Assembly (NCBI GenBank): GCA_050947015.1
Contig: JBMNVT010000008.1
Location: forward strand, 1-64,000
Length of the DNA: 64,000 nucleotides
Reading direction: 5' to 3'
DNA from: CAKXIK01 sp050947015
GTDB taxonomy: Bacteria; Bacillota; Clostridia; Oscillospirales; Acutalibacteraceae
Part shown: positions 17,720 to 26,026 of the stretch, piece by piece
How the letters are laid out: the number at the start of each line of letters is the position of its first letter
How positions within the stretch are numbered: position 1 is the stretch's first letter
Translations under genes and position numbers: made by a program
The notes under the pieces: model-generated
Database searches by the model: none
Seen by the model: the letters and a program-made list of their open reading frames with translations, nothing else
Told to the model about the DNA's origin: nothing

Positions 17720-18155
17720 ATGCAAAATTTTATGTTTACGCGGTATTTTGCGCAGAAAAAACAACGAATCGCCAACAGCAGGGAAATGGGACAGCTGAAA
17801 AGCTTTTGAACAGCCGCATCATACAGGCACATTTTAAAAATAGTTTTCACTGTCGCTATGCAAAACGCAATTGCAGGCATGCAAAAAGATTTTCTTGGTC
17901 CACGGTGTTTTGTCTTTGCTCAAAAATAGCAACCGCAATTGTTGTTTTTTTGACAGGCAAAAGCAATTGTTGTCGGACACCGCAGCGCTGTTTTTAAGCC
18001 ATTAGGCGCAAAAATAAAAACAAGCTCCTTTTGTTCTGTATTACGGCAAGCAAGCAAAGATTCCGACGCATTTAAAGGTGCCATAAGCACGGCCAGGGAA
18101 ATGCTACTGCTTAAAATGCTTTATAAGACAAACATCTTAAAGAGGTTTGCAAAAC

Positions 18156-18225
18156 AAAAATATCGTGCAGGACACCAGCAGCTCATACGAAAAAACCAAA
18201 GTCTGCATTCCTGCACGATATTTTT
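18156..18225 (+). other. Strong hairpin with T-rich tail, possible small RNA 3' end
   Basis: A perfect 17-bp stem (AAAAATATCGTGCAGGA, 18156-18172, with TCCTGCACGATATTTTT, 18209-18225) encloses a 36-base loop, and the 3' arm runs into TTTTTATTTT on the + strand. No + strand gene precedes it, so it could end an unannotated small RNA transcribed from within the gap. Confidence 0.5.
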
Positions 18226-18390
18226 ATTTTAATAACACGGCAAAAAGAAAATGTGAAAACAATGATGAATACGCTCAGGCAAAACGACATTCTTCGTTTT
18301 GGATTAACATATGACATAAAAGAACGCAAAAGCTTCTTTGGGCAAGGTTTCTGCTGCAAATAATATGATCTAAAAAACTAAGCTTTTTAA

Positions 18391-18406
18391 CGTTTCACGT
18401 GAAACA
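18391..18406. promoter_or_regulatory. parS: parS site 3 (15 of 16 bases)
   Basis: CGTTTCACGTGAAACA differs from the perfect parS only at its first base. It lies beside the noc terminator. Confidence 0.9.
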
Positions 18407-18408
18407 AA

Positions 18409-18440
18409 TTGGGCGGTGCATCCAAAGATACACCGCCCAA
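18409..18440 (-). terminator. noc terminator
   Basis: TTGGGCGGTG pairs with CACCGCCCAA around a 12-base loop, about 36 bases after the noc stop; on the - strand a short T-rich stretch (TTTGTTT) follows, overlapping parS site 3. Confidence 0.65.
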
Positions 18441-18475
18441 TAAAAAAGAGGGGGAAATGAAACCAACCAAATTGT

Positions 18476-19306
18476 TTAGGCCGAACGTTCTTTACAGGCG
18501 GCCTGTTTTGGAATTCGGATCACATACTCAATACAATCGTCTGTTTCGTTTTGTTCCTCTGAAGCATTGATTCCGGAACGACGCATCAGGTCAAGCGCAT
18601 GCGCCACCGTATTAAAAAAAATACGAACATCTTTTACTACAATGATCGCGTTGGACGGCTTTTTCCCTGCCTTTTGCCCGCTGAGCAGCTGTTCCACACG
18701 CGCCTCTGTTTTTGCAACCGTCAATTCTTTTTCGCCAATCTCCCGCAAAAGCTGCAGCCTTGTTGTTTCGTCTTCCATCCGCAGCAGTGCCCGGGCATGG
18801 CGTTCCGAAAGCTGATACCGGGCAATCAGGGAACGCTCCTGCGGGGAAAAACGCAAAAGCCGCAGCTTGTTGGCAATGGTGGACTGCTGCTTTCCCAGGC
18901 GCTCGGCAGCCTGTGTCTGCGTCATGCCGAATTCCACAATCAGCCGCGCAATGCCCTCCGCTTCCTCAAAGCAGGAAAGGTCCTGCCGCTGCAAATTTTC
19001 AAGCAGTGAGCAAACCGCCGCATCCTGCTCTTCCATTTCGACCACCATACAAGGAACCGTGTTTAACCCTGCAAGCTTTGCTGCGCGAAGCCTTCGCTCC
19101 CCGGCAATTACCTCAAACCCGTCGCTGCAGCGGCGAACAAGCAGCGGCTGCAAAATTCCGTTTTCGCGAATACTGGCTGCCAGAGAGTCAAGCTCTTCCT
19201 TGGCAAACATTTTGCGCGGCTGATGGACACCCGCCTGAAGCGCATCAATTGAAATTTCCGCAAGGCGGGACTTTGCCTTTTTTCGATCAAACCCAGGTAA
19301 ATTCAT
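18476..19306 (-). CDS. noc: Nucleoid occlusion protein Noc (ParB paralogue)
   Basis: Noc is a ParB-like CTP-dependent membrane-attached DNA clamp that keeps the division septum off the nucleoid. The 276-residue protein has QPRKMF and GERRLRAAK (CTPase motifs), a helix-turn-helix with QSTIANKLRLLRF, and the ELTVAKTEARVEQLL segment typical of Noc rather than Spo0J. The start at 19306 follows GAGGAGG. It is monocistronic, with a promoter and terminator of its own, and stands between mnmE and parA as in the Bacillus rsmG-noc-parA-parB order, though here with mnmE upstream. I saw no perfect consensus Noc-binding site in the window. Confidence 0.88.
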   Translation of the reverse strand: MNLPGFDRKKAKSRLAEISIDALQAGVHQPRKMFAKEELDSLAASIRENGILQPLLVRRCSDGFEVIAGERRLRAAKLAGLNTVPCMVVEMEEQDAAVCSLLENLQRQDLSCFEEAEGIARLIVEFGMTQTQAAERLGKQQSTIANKLRLLRFSPQERSLIARYQLSERHARALLRMEDETTRLQLLREIGEKELTVAKTEARVEQLLSGQKAGKKPSNAIIVVKDVRIFFNTVAHALDLMRRSGINASEEQNETDDCIEYVIRIPKQAACKERSA

Positions 19307-19353
19307 TAAAATACGCCTCCTCTGTTTTGCCGGTACCCTGCACAGCTTCTGCA

Positions 19354-19383
19354 ACTATAGAATACCATATTTAGGTAATTCAA
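19354..19383 (-). promoter_or_regulatory. Probable noc promoter
   Basis: On the - strand TTGAAT (19378-19383), an 18-base spacer and TATAGT (19354-19359) precede the noc start by about 50 bases. Confidence 0.5.
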
Positions 19384-19404
19384 TTTGTCGAAATCTGTCG
19401 CCAA

Positions 19405-19445
19405 ATAAAAAAAGATACGGGAAATCGCAAATCGTTTCCTGTATC
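19405..19445 (-). terminator. Terminator of the mnmE operon
   Basis: GATACAGGAAA pairs with TTTCCCGTATC on the - strand with one mismatch and is followed by a run of seven T, about 60 bases after the mnmE stop. Confidence 0.85.
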
Positions 19446-19502
19446 CTTTTCATACGCCTTGCTTTGAAAAACCTCCGCTGAAAAAATATTTTCGCCGCAA
19501 AG

Positions 19503-20867
19503 TCATTTTCCGACACAGAATTGTGCAAAAACAGCGTCCACCACTGCTTCCGAGGTTTTTTTCCCGGTCAGTTCCAACAGCGCGTCGATCGCGCTTTCCA
19601 CCATAACGGTCACCGCGTCAAACGTAATTCCCGAACGGACGGCCTCCAGCGCCTCGGCAGCAAACGACTGCGCGCGGCAGGCGGCTTCGCGCTGGCGCTC
19701 GGTGGAGAGCATCCCCTCGTCGGGAGAAAGTTGCGCCGTTCCAAGAACCTGTGCAATGGCATCTGTCAGCGCATCCATTCCGCTTTGCTGCGCGGCGGAG
19801 ATCGTGACAACCTGCGGAATGCGCCGTTCAATTTCCGCAAGCTCAACCTGCAATGCAAGATCCTCCTTGTTTACTACAGCGACGGTCGGCCGGCCCGTTA
19901 CGGCATCCAACAGCGCGTGGTCCTCTTGCTCCAACGGCTGGGATCCGTCAAACACCGCCAGCACTAAACCGGCCGTAGAAAGCTTTTTTCTTGCCCGGTC
20001 AACACCGATTTTCTCCACCGGGTCGTCGGTTTCGCGCAGCCCGGCCGTATCGGCCAGCCGCAGCAGCACGTCCCCCACACGGACGGTTTCCTCCACCACA
20101 TCGCGTGTCGTTCCGGCCACATCCGTTACAATGCTGCGTTCGCAGCCGGAAATCAGATTCATCAGCGTCGATTTTCCAACATTCGGCCGGCCGAGAATTA
20201 CCGTTTCAACGCCTTCACGGATCGCACAGCCGGCATCAAACCGGCTCAACAACGCAGAAAGCGTGTCGCAAACATCGCAAAGCCGCTCTTCCAGCTCAGC
20301 AGACGTCACCTCCGGCACCTCTTCATCGGGAAAATCCGCCCACGCAGTCAAATGCGCGGCGGCATCCAGCAGTTGAGCGCGTACCCCCTCAATTTTGCGG
20401 GCCAGCGCACCCTCATGCGCGGAAAGCGCCGCCCGCGCGGCCGCTTCTCCCTGTGCGCCGATCAGATCCATCACGGCCTCCGCCTGCGTCAAACCCATTT
20501 TTCCGTTCAAAAAAGCCCGCCGCGTAAATTCGCCCGGGCGGGCAAGCCTCGCCCCCGAATCGAGCGCTGACCGAAGCAGACGCTGCGCAAGATAAACGCC
20601 GCCGTGGCACGAAATTTCGGCAACGTCCTCTCCGGTATAGCTTTTCGGCGCGCGGAATACAAGCGCGACCGCTTCATCAAATTCGCCGCGGCTGTCCCTC
20701 ACATGACCAAAATGCGCCCGATACCCCGGCGACCGTTCAAGGCAAACGCCGGACGCGGCGTGAAAAACGCAGTCGGCAACAGCCAGCGCATCCGGCCCCG
20801 AAATTCTGACTACGCCGATTCCTCCCGGCGCCTGCGCGGTTGCGATCGCCGCAATTGTTTCCGACAC
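19503..20867 (-). CDS. mnmE: tRNA modification GTPase MnmE
   Basis: MnmE works with MnmG to modify wobble uridine 34 of several tRNAs, using GTP hydrolysis and a formyl-tetrahydrofolate-type donor. The 454-residue protein has the N-terminal folate-binding domain (SETIAAIATAQAPGGIGVVRISG), a G domain with Walker A GRPNVGKST, DVAGTTRD and DTAGLRE, NKED, and ends with the catalytic FCVGK (C-x-G-K). The start codon is GTG after AAGGAGG. It is the last gene of a four-gene operon, only 12 bases after a membrane protein gene, and is separated from mnmG by about 9 kb. Confidence 0.97.
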   Translation of the reverse strand: MSETIAAIATAQAPGGIGVVRISGPDALAVADCVFHAASGVCLERSPGYRAHFGHVRDSRGEFDEAVALVFRAPKSYTGEDVAEISCHGGVYLAQRLLRSALDSGARLARPGEFTRRAFLNGKMGLTQAEAVMDLIGAQGEAAARAALSAHEGALARKIEGVRAQLLDAAAHLTAWADFPDEEVPEVTSAELEERLCDVCDTLSALLSRFDAGCAIREGVETVILGRPNVGKSTLMNLISGCERSIVTDVAGTTRDVVEETVRVGDVLLRLADTAGLRETDDPVEKIGVDRARKKLSTAGLVLAVFDGSQPLEQEDHALLDAVTGRPTVAVVNKEDLALQVELAEIERRIPQVVTISAAQQSGMDALTDAIAQVLGTAQLSPDEGMLSTERQREAACRAQSFAAEALEAVRSGITFDAVTVMVESAIDALLELTGKKTSEAVVDAVFAQFCVGK

Positions 20868-20879
20868 AACACTTCCTCC

Positions 20880-21449
20880 TTAAATATGAAATCGCTTCTG
20901 AAGCTCGACCAACAGCTGCCTGCGCAAAACTGCGATTCCGGCAATCATCAGCGCGGGCGCAAGCGAACCCAGGACGATCATCGGCCAACTCATGGCCAGC
21001 CAGCCAAAGGCCGCGCAAAGAAATGCCGCGATGCCCGCCAGCGAAACCCAGAACATGACCAGCACATTTTGCCGCCGCCGCGGAAGATTGGAAAAAAACA
21101 GCGCCCCCAGCGCAATCAGCAGGCCAAATCCGATAATTGGGACCACAAAATCCGACCATCCGGGCGCAAGCAGCACATCGATCAGCACCAGCAGCACACA
21201 GACATAAAGCAACAGGTGGGTGGTTCTGCCCATCCAGTGATTTTCAACCAGAGGACGCGTGATAATACCCGACCACGCCAGCCAAAGCGACCAGACGACG
21301 ACCAGACTCCACGCCTTTCCCCCCACGCACAGGTTCACAATGCCGCATGCGACGGCAGCCGCAAGAAAAAGCCAAAAGAAAAATCCACGGATGCGCTGCT
21401 CCGTCAAAAGCCTGCGCCGAATTGCCGGGTAGGCAATGGTAACGTCCAT
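20880..21449 (-). CDS. Multi-pass membrane protein of unknown function
   Basis: This 189-residue protein has about six hydrophobic helices (about residues 22-42, 46-66, 78-96, 98-118, 130-150 and 155-175) and a short basic C-terminus (RRQLLVELQKRF). I do not recognise the family. It lies between the AATase-like acyltransferase gene (21 bases upstream) and mnmE (12 bases downstream), tightly co-transcribed. It may assist the acyltransferase, for example in lipid or alcohol ester metabolism, but this is inference from position only. Confidence 0.75.
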   Translation of the reverse strand: MDVTIAYPAIRRRLLTEQRIRGFFFWLFLAAAVACGIVNLCVGGKAWSLVVVWSLWLAWSGIITRPLVENHWMGRTTHLLLYVCVLLVLIDVLLAPGWSDFVVPIIGFGLLIALGALFFSNLPRRRQNVLVMFWVSLAGIAAFLCAAFGWLAMSWPMIVLGSLAPALMIAGIAVLRRQLLVELQKRFHI

Positions 21450-21470
21450 TGAAAATCAACCGCCTTTCAT

Positions 21471-22961
21471 TCAGATCAGCTCACTGCCGGTAACGCAGAA
21501 CGGGACGCCAAGCCCCTGCAGCTGCCGGTTCAGCGATTCCTCAAACGCGGGATCGTGCGTCAGCTTTGTTACCGAAAGCACCGCCGTGTTTCCCGTGGTC
21601 ACCATGGCGCACGACGCCCGGTTCAGCATTCCCCCTCCGAGTGAAAAATCCATTTTTCTCACATGCTCTGCCATTTCCTGCGGAATTTTTACCACACCGA
21701 GATTCGACAGCGTCGTCGTAAACACACGGTCGCCCAAAAAGCCGGTGATCACCCGGGCAAACGGCTGCTTGACAACAAGCGGAACCCAGCGCAACGAGCG
21801 CACCATTGCGGAAGCGGCACGCATCATCTCGCTCATTTTCCGGCGGGAAGCCCCCTCTTCCAGCTGCTCTCGAATTTTCGGCAGCAGTGTTTCTGGCGAA
21901 TCAATTTCCTCCAACGGAAAGCGAATCGAACAATACATCGAAAAATTGCGCAGCGTTTTACAGGGATAATATTTGCGCATATTCACCGGGACCTGAATCT
22001 GTACTCTTCCGCGCTTTTTTGGCGTTGCATCCCTGACCGCGCAGAACATCAGTGCCAAAATCAGCGCCGTCACCGTAACGCCGCGCTGCCGGGCACACTG
22101 CAGCAGCGCATCGCTCTGCATTTCAAAATGAAGAATCCGGCACGGGCGGATTGCCGAAAGCCTGCCTCCCATCTGTACGGCAGGCTTATCCACAAAACCG
22201 GAGGACTGTTCCGCCGCGGTCGTGCGGTCAAAGCCGTTGGCGCTCTCCTCATCCTGCGGCGGCTGCGCCGGGTCGGCAAGCAGCGCCGAATAGGTCAGCG
22301 GCACGCCGCGGAGACGCAAATATTCGCCCGCAAGCGTTTTCAAAAATTCTATTCCGCCCGTTGCGTCGGTCAGAATATGAAAATATTCCGCGCTGATCCG
22401 GTTCATAAAATACATGACGCGGAACGACGGCGAACCGCTGAGCGAAACGTCCATCGGCGCAAACGGCAGCTGGTTTTCGGCGGAAACCGTAAATCTTCTG
22501 CGCACAGAATCAATATAATGCCAGAAAAATCCTTTCTTCACCGTCGCCGCAAAAAACGGATAGCGGCGAATGGTAAACGTCAGCGCAATCTGCAGCAGCT
22601 CCGGCACCACAGGCTCCGTCAGGTAAACCGAAAGGCGAAACATCTTAATCTCGCGGTGGCTCATGGAAAGCGGATAGATTTTCGCCGCGTCGTCCAGCGG
22701 ATACCAGCGGGACGGCGCCGTAGAATAAAAATCTCCCAGACGGCAAAGCGAAAGCCGCCCAAGCGCCTCGTGCAGCGGCACTCCGCTTTGCACCAGCACC
22801 AGAATGGCGGCTTCAAAATCATGTCGCATCGCTTTTTTCTGTTTTTTCGGCAGCAAGACCCTGTTGTACAGCCCGGAAAAAAATCTGCCCAACTCCAGTT
22901 GTTCGGCAGCACAGAGCTGCGCGTAAAACTGCGCATAGGGAGTAAGTTTGCGCTTTTTCAT
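21471..22961 (-). CDS. Alcohol O-acetyltransferase-like / condensation-fold protein
   Basis: This 496-residue protein resembles the AATase-like branch of the condensation-domain/acyltransferase superfamily. The likely catalytic HxxxD motif is FHILTDATGG (about residue 210), and a segment MRKYYPCKTLRNFSMYCSI near the centre-to-end is typical of the group. Such enzymes transfer acyl groups from CoA to an alcohol or amine; the substrate is unknown. The start at 22961 follows GGAAAGGAAG; the longer reading frame overlaps the upstream gene. It is the second gene of the operon beginning with a peptide-binding lipoprotein (43-base gap). Confidence 0.7.
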   Translation of the reverse strand: MKKRKLTPYAQFYAQLCAAEQLELGRFFSGLYNRVLLPKKQKKAMRHDFEAAILVLVQSGVPLHEALGRLSLCRLGDFYSTAPSRWYPLDDAAKIYPLSMSHREIKMFRLSVYLTEPVVPELLQIALTFTIRRYPFFAATVKKGFFWHYIDSVRRRFTVSAENQLPFAPMDVSLSGSPSFRVMYFMNRISAEYFHILTDATGGIEFLKTLAGEYLRLRGVPLTYSALLADPAQPPQDEESANGFDRTTAAEQSSGFVDKPAVQMGGRLSAIRPCRILHFEMQSDALLQCARQRGVTVTALILALMFCAVRDATPKKRGRVQIQVPVNMRKYYPCKTLRNFSMYCSIRFPLEEIDSPETLLPKIREQLEEGASRRKMSEMMRAASAMVRSLRWVPLVVKQPFARVITGFLGDRVFTTTLSNLGVVKIPQEMAEHVRKMDFSLGGGMLNRASCAMVTTGNTAVLSVTKLTHDPAFEESLNRQLQGLGVPFCVTGSELI

Positions 22962-23004
22962 CAAATGCTTCCTTTCCTGTTTTTCGAAAACTTCATCCGC
23001 GCTT

Positions 23005-24591
23005 TCAGGAAGGATCCAGCTTTCCGGCGCCGTTAAAATCAATGGCGCCGCCGAACGGATGAATCACCAGACCGGTAACAGCACTCGCCACAGCGTAATA
23101 TCTGCTCTGATAATACAATGGGTAAAACACGGCTTCGTCCAGCAGCAGGGCTTCGGCCTCCTTCGCCGCCGCAACCGTATCGGAATAGAAGCGAGAAATC
23201 AACGCGTCATATGCGTCGGAGCTGTACTGTGCCAAACCGCATACGGCGGAAAGAAAGCTCCGCGGGCCGTCCTCGCCTGTTCGAACCGGAACAAGCGCCA
23301 GCTGGTAATTCCCCGCCGCAACGCGTTTTTCGAGCGTTTCCCGAGAAACCGGCTCCAGATTAAAATAATACCCCAGCGCGCTGCGCCATTCGCCAAGCAT
23401 CGTATTGACCGCAATCTTCGTTTCCTCATCGTCCAGACAAAGCACCGTAACAGCCGGCAGCTTGTTTGCGCCCAGATTCACTAACGCCTGCGAAAGCTCC
23501 TGCTTTGCGGCGGTAAGATCGGTTTGCGGCAGCGTGCACTTCCCCGCGGCGGAACGGTAGGTTTTTCCCATATAGCTCGTTTCTGGCGGAATAATATTAT
23601 CGGCGCGGGTGCAGTTTTTCGGCACCGCCGCATAAAGCGAATTGCGGGAAAGCGAAAGCACCAGAGCGCGCCGTGCAGACCCATCGGCAAAAAGGGCGTC
23701 CGCTGTGTTAAAGCAAAGCCCCCAGGTAGTATCGGTAAAGCTTTGCACGGCAAGCCCGCTTTCTTCGGCCTGCTGCGCATCGTCTTCACTGATGGCGATC
23801 ACGTCCGCTTTATTTTCCTCCATGGCGGCAAGCGGGTCGGCAATGGTCTTTACGGTAAACAGCACGCCGGACGGAACCGCCGCGTGCTCCCCGGCATAAA
23901 ATTCATTTCGCACCAGCCGAAGATAGCCGTTGTGTACCCAGCCGCTCTTTTGGCGCAGAGAAAACGCGCCGTTCCCCAGCACATGAACGCCTTCCATTCC
24001 GTATTTCCCGGCGGAGGCTTCAAAAAAGCTGCGGCTACAGGGAAAAAAGACGGAACGCGCTGTTTGTGACGGAAAATCGTCATAAGAATAAGCAAGTGTA
24101 ATCCTCAACGTATATTGATTAATTGCTTCAACTCCAAGTTGTTCTTTTTCTATCGTTCCGGCATTGATTTCCTGCGCATTCAGAATGCAGAACAGCTGTG
24201 AAGCGGAGGAGGATTTTGTCTGCGGATCGACGGCTCGCTGCATACCGAACACAAAATCGTCGGCTGTCACCGGGGTTCCGTCGCTCCATTTTGCGTCGCT
24301 GCGCAAATAAAACGTAAATACCGTGGAATCCGCATCGGACTCCCATCTTTCAGCAACCCCAGGCTCGGCCAGCCCGTCGCCGTTGAGTCGAACCAGCCCT
24401 TCAAACAGGCTTTCCAAAACCATCTGCGCCGCGTCGTCGGTTGCAACCTGCGGATCAAGACTGACCGGGTCGGAAGAAACATAACAATAAAACAGTTTGT
24501 TTTCCGGCGTATCCTTCTTTTTCCCACAGGCCGCCGCCGAAAAACACAAAGCCACGCAAAGCAGCAAGCAGCAAATCCGTTTCAAGGTCAT
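23005..24591 (-). CDS. Peptide/solute-binding lipoprotein of the ABC family 5 type
   Basis: This 528-residue protein is an OppA/DppA-like extracellular solute-binding protein (SBP family 5). It has a lipoprotein signal (LLLCVALCFSAAAC, Cys about residue 22) and the family hallmarks DPVSLDPQVATDDAAQMVLE and WSDGTPVTADDFVFGMQRAVDP. It would be anchored outside the membrane and bind oligopeptides or similar solutes. No permease or ATPase genes accompany it, so it is an orphan that must share a distant transporter or have another role. It starts the operon with the AATase-like gene, a membrane protein and mnmE. A TTG two codons downstream has better spacing from AAGG and is an alternative start. 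Confidence 0.88.
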   Translation of the reverse strand: MTLKRICCLLLCVALCFSAAACGKKKDTPENKLFYCYVSSDPVSLDPQVATDDAAQMVLESLFEGLVRLNGDGLAEPGVAERWESDADSTVFTFYLRSDAKWSDGTPVTADDFVFGMQRAVDPQTKSSSASQLFCILNAQEINAGTIEKEQLGVEAINQYTLRITLAYSYDDFPSQTARSVFFPCSRSFFEASAGKYGMEGVHVLGNGAFSLRQKSGWVHNGYLRLVRNEFYAGEHAAVPSGVLFTVKTIADPLAAMEENKADVIAISEDDAQQAEESGLAVQSFTDTTWGLCFNTADALFADGSARRALVLSLSRNSLYAAVPKNCTRADNIIPPETSYMGKTYRSAAGKCTLPQTDLTAAKQELSQALVNLGANKLPAVTVLCLDDEETKIAVNTMLGEWRSALGYYFNLEPVSRETLEKRVAAGNYQLALVPVRTGEDGPRSFLSAVCGLAQYSSDAYDALISRFYSDTVAAAKEAEALLLDEAVFYPLYYQSRYYAVASAVTGLVIHPFGGAIDFNGAGKLDPS

Positions 24592-24660
24592 CTTCCTTTC
24601 GTTTCAGCCTGATTCCGCCCGGAGCGGCAAAAATTTTCGAAATACGGAACGTATAACTTC

Positions 24661-24669
24661 ATTATACCA
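24661..24669 (-). promoter_or_regulatory. Extended -10 promoter of the binding protein-mnmE operon
   Basis: TGGTATAAT on the - strand, about 70 bases upstream of the lipoprotein start; the -35 is weak. Confidence 0.55.
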
Positions 24670-24719
24670 CTGAAATGCCGAAAAGAAAAATTACATTTTT
24701 GTCATTCCGCCGGAAGTGT

Positions 24720-25730
24720 TTAAAGATTCGGGATATATTTGCGGAAATGCGGCAGAACACCGATTCCGTCCGGCGCATGCGGCGGCATCTGCAGAAGGTC
24801 GTGCCCCGGAAACGGGTTTCCCTCAATCAGCACCGGGCCGTTTTCGGTAATGCCGACGTCCCAGCCGACATACGCCACCTGCGGCAGGGACTTTGCTGCC
24901 TCAAAGCACATTTCAATCGCTTCCTTCCAGAACGGCAGCTGCTCACCCACCAGCGGATGGCCGGTGTTCGGGTGGACGTCATAATATTTGTCAAACAAAG
25001 CATAGCCTTTGTATTTGATCTTTCCGGTCTCCCAATCCACCGGGCAGGTCAGCCCGCCGGAATGCAGGTTATCCACGACCTTTTCGCCGTTGCCCATGCG
25101 AACATAAAAATACAGCACATGCGGTTCGCCGTTGGTCAGAATGGTGCAGATTCGGAACGTATTCACCGAATAGGGGTTAAACGCCGCCATGTCATGGTGC
25201 TGTACAATATACTGTTCGCAAAGGCCGAAGTTGTGTTCTTTTAAATAATCGTACATTTCGTCGGTAGAGGCAAAATCCCCGGTCTTCAGCTTTTCAATTC
25301 CGTGGCCGCCGGTCAGATCGAGCGGCTTTGCCATAATAAACTCAAGCCCTTCGGCAAATTCGGCAAACTGCCTACGGTCGGCGGAACGCATGTCGATCCA
25401 TTTGCGCCCCAGATATTTGTTGAAATATTGATTGAAATCCACCTTGTTTTCCAGAATATGAATATAATCCTTCTGGTTATACGTTTTTACAATCTGATTA
25501 TTCTTGGCGCGGGTCAAAAAAGTGGCGCGCTGCGCCGCATTCAGGCGGTAAAATTCAAACAGACGGTAATCCGTATAGCCGCAGCCGTATTTCAGCCCGC
25601 AGTGAATCATGTCAAAAAAAAGCCAAATGCGGCTCTTCCCTGTTTTTTTATGCAAATGACTCACCATTTCAAACAGGCTTTTATAATTCAGCCCAAAAAT
25701 GCGCTTGACCATATAAACCAATTTTCCCAC
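24720..25730 (-). CDS. ATP-grasp protein of the sugar-transfer-associated type
   Basis: This 336-residue protein matches the ATP-grasp proteins associated with sugar transfer and cell-surface polysaccharide loci (the ATPgrasp_ST group). Visible features are FFDMIHCGLKYGCGYTDY near the N-terminus, FIMAKPLDLTGGHGIEKL, VNTFRICTILTNGE and, at the end, VAYVGWDVGITENGPVLIEGNPFPG, the ATP/Mg-binding C-terminal half. It probably ligates a carboxylate to an amine, substrate unknown. The start was set at a GTG (25730) preceded by AGGGAG with an eight-base spacing; the longer reading frame upstream has no ribosome binding site and does not resemble the family. It is monocistronic. No polysaccharide genes are adjacent. 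Confidence 0.8.
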   Translation of the reverse strand: MGKLVYMVKRIFGLNYKSLFEMVSHLHKKTGKSRIWLFFDMIHCGLKYGCGYTDYRLFEFYRLNAAQRATFLTRAKNNQIVKTYNQKDYIHILENKVDFNQYFNKYLGRKWIDMRSADRRQFAEFAEGLEFIMAKPLDLTGGHGIEKLKTGDFASTDEMYDYLKEHNFGLCEQYIVQHHDMAAFNPYSVNTFRICTILTNGEPHVLYFYVRMGNGEKVVDNLHSGGLTCPVDWETGKIKYKGYALFDKYYDVHPNTGHPLVGEQLPFWKEAIEMCFEAAKSLPQVAYVGWDVGITENGPVLIEGNPFPGHDLLQMPPHAPDGIGVLPHFRKYIPNL

Positions 25731-25796
25731 GCAGACCGCTCCCTGTTTTTTATTTTTCCGCTTCCGTCGGAACCGCGATTCATTCAGAACAGTATT

Positions 25797-25825
25797 ATTA
25801 TAATAATTATTGACAGCTAAGGCAA
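25797..25825 (-). promoter_or_regulatory. Promoter of the ATP-grasp gene
   Basis: On the - strand TTGCCT (25820-25825), a 17-base spacer and a perfect TATAAT (25797-25802) precede the GTG start by about 65 bases. Confidence 0.65.
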
Positions 25826-25952
25826 GCAAAATATCGGGTTTCTGCCGTTCGCCGCCGGAAAAGCGCAATAAAATTTTAAAATGCGTCCGAAGCTGCCGAA
25901 AAAGCCGCAGCCGTCTATGAAGTGACGATGCCTCCATCGCGTGGAAATCATC

Positions 25953-25982
25953 AAAACAGCCTGCCGAAAATCCGGCAGGCTG
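25953..25982 (-). terminator. Terminator of the beta-helix surface protein gene
   Basis: CAGCCTGCCG pairs with CGGCAGGCTG around a short loop; on the - strand TTTT follows. Confidence 0.8.
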
Positions 25983-26026
25983 CAATTCAGGCTTCTGATT
26001 TGGTTTTCAGACCGGCTTTCACCGTT

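Larger units (their letters stand above)
17484..18475. other. 1 kb AT-rich gene-free gap between parA and noc
   Basis: No convincing gene is visible in this 992-base stretch, which is more AT-rich than the flanks. It contains the parA promoter, two parS sites, the noc terminator, a direct repeat of GCAATTGTTGT (about 17935 and 17962), and a strong 17-bp stem hairpin at 18156-18225. It could serve as a ParB loading zone or encode a small RNA. Confidence 0.7.

Noticed and set aside
17930..17975. Direct repeat of GCAATTGTTGT as iteron-type origin element
   Set aside because: Only two copies and no replication protein nearby; likely chance in AT-rich DNA.
22180..22200. Perfect classical DnaA box TTATCCACA inside the acyltransferase gene
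   Set aside because: A single 9-mer inside a coding region with no cluster; expected by chance.
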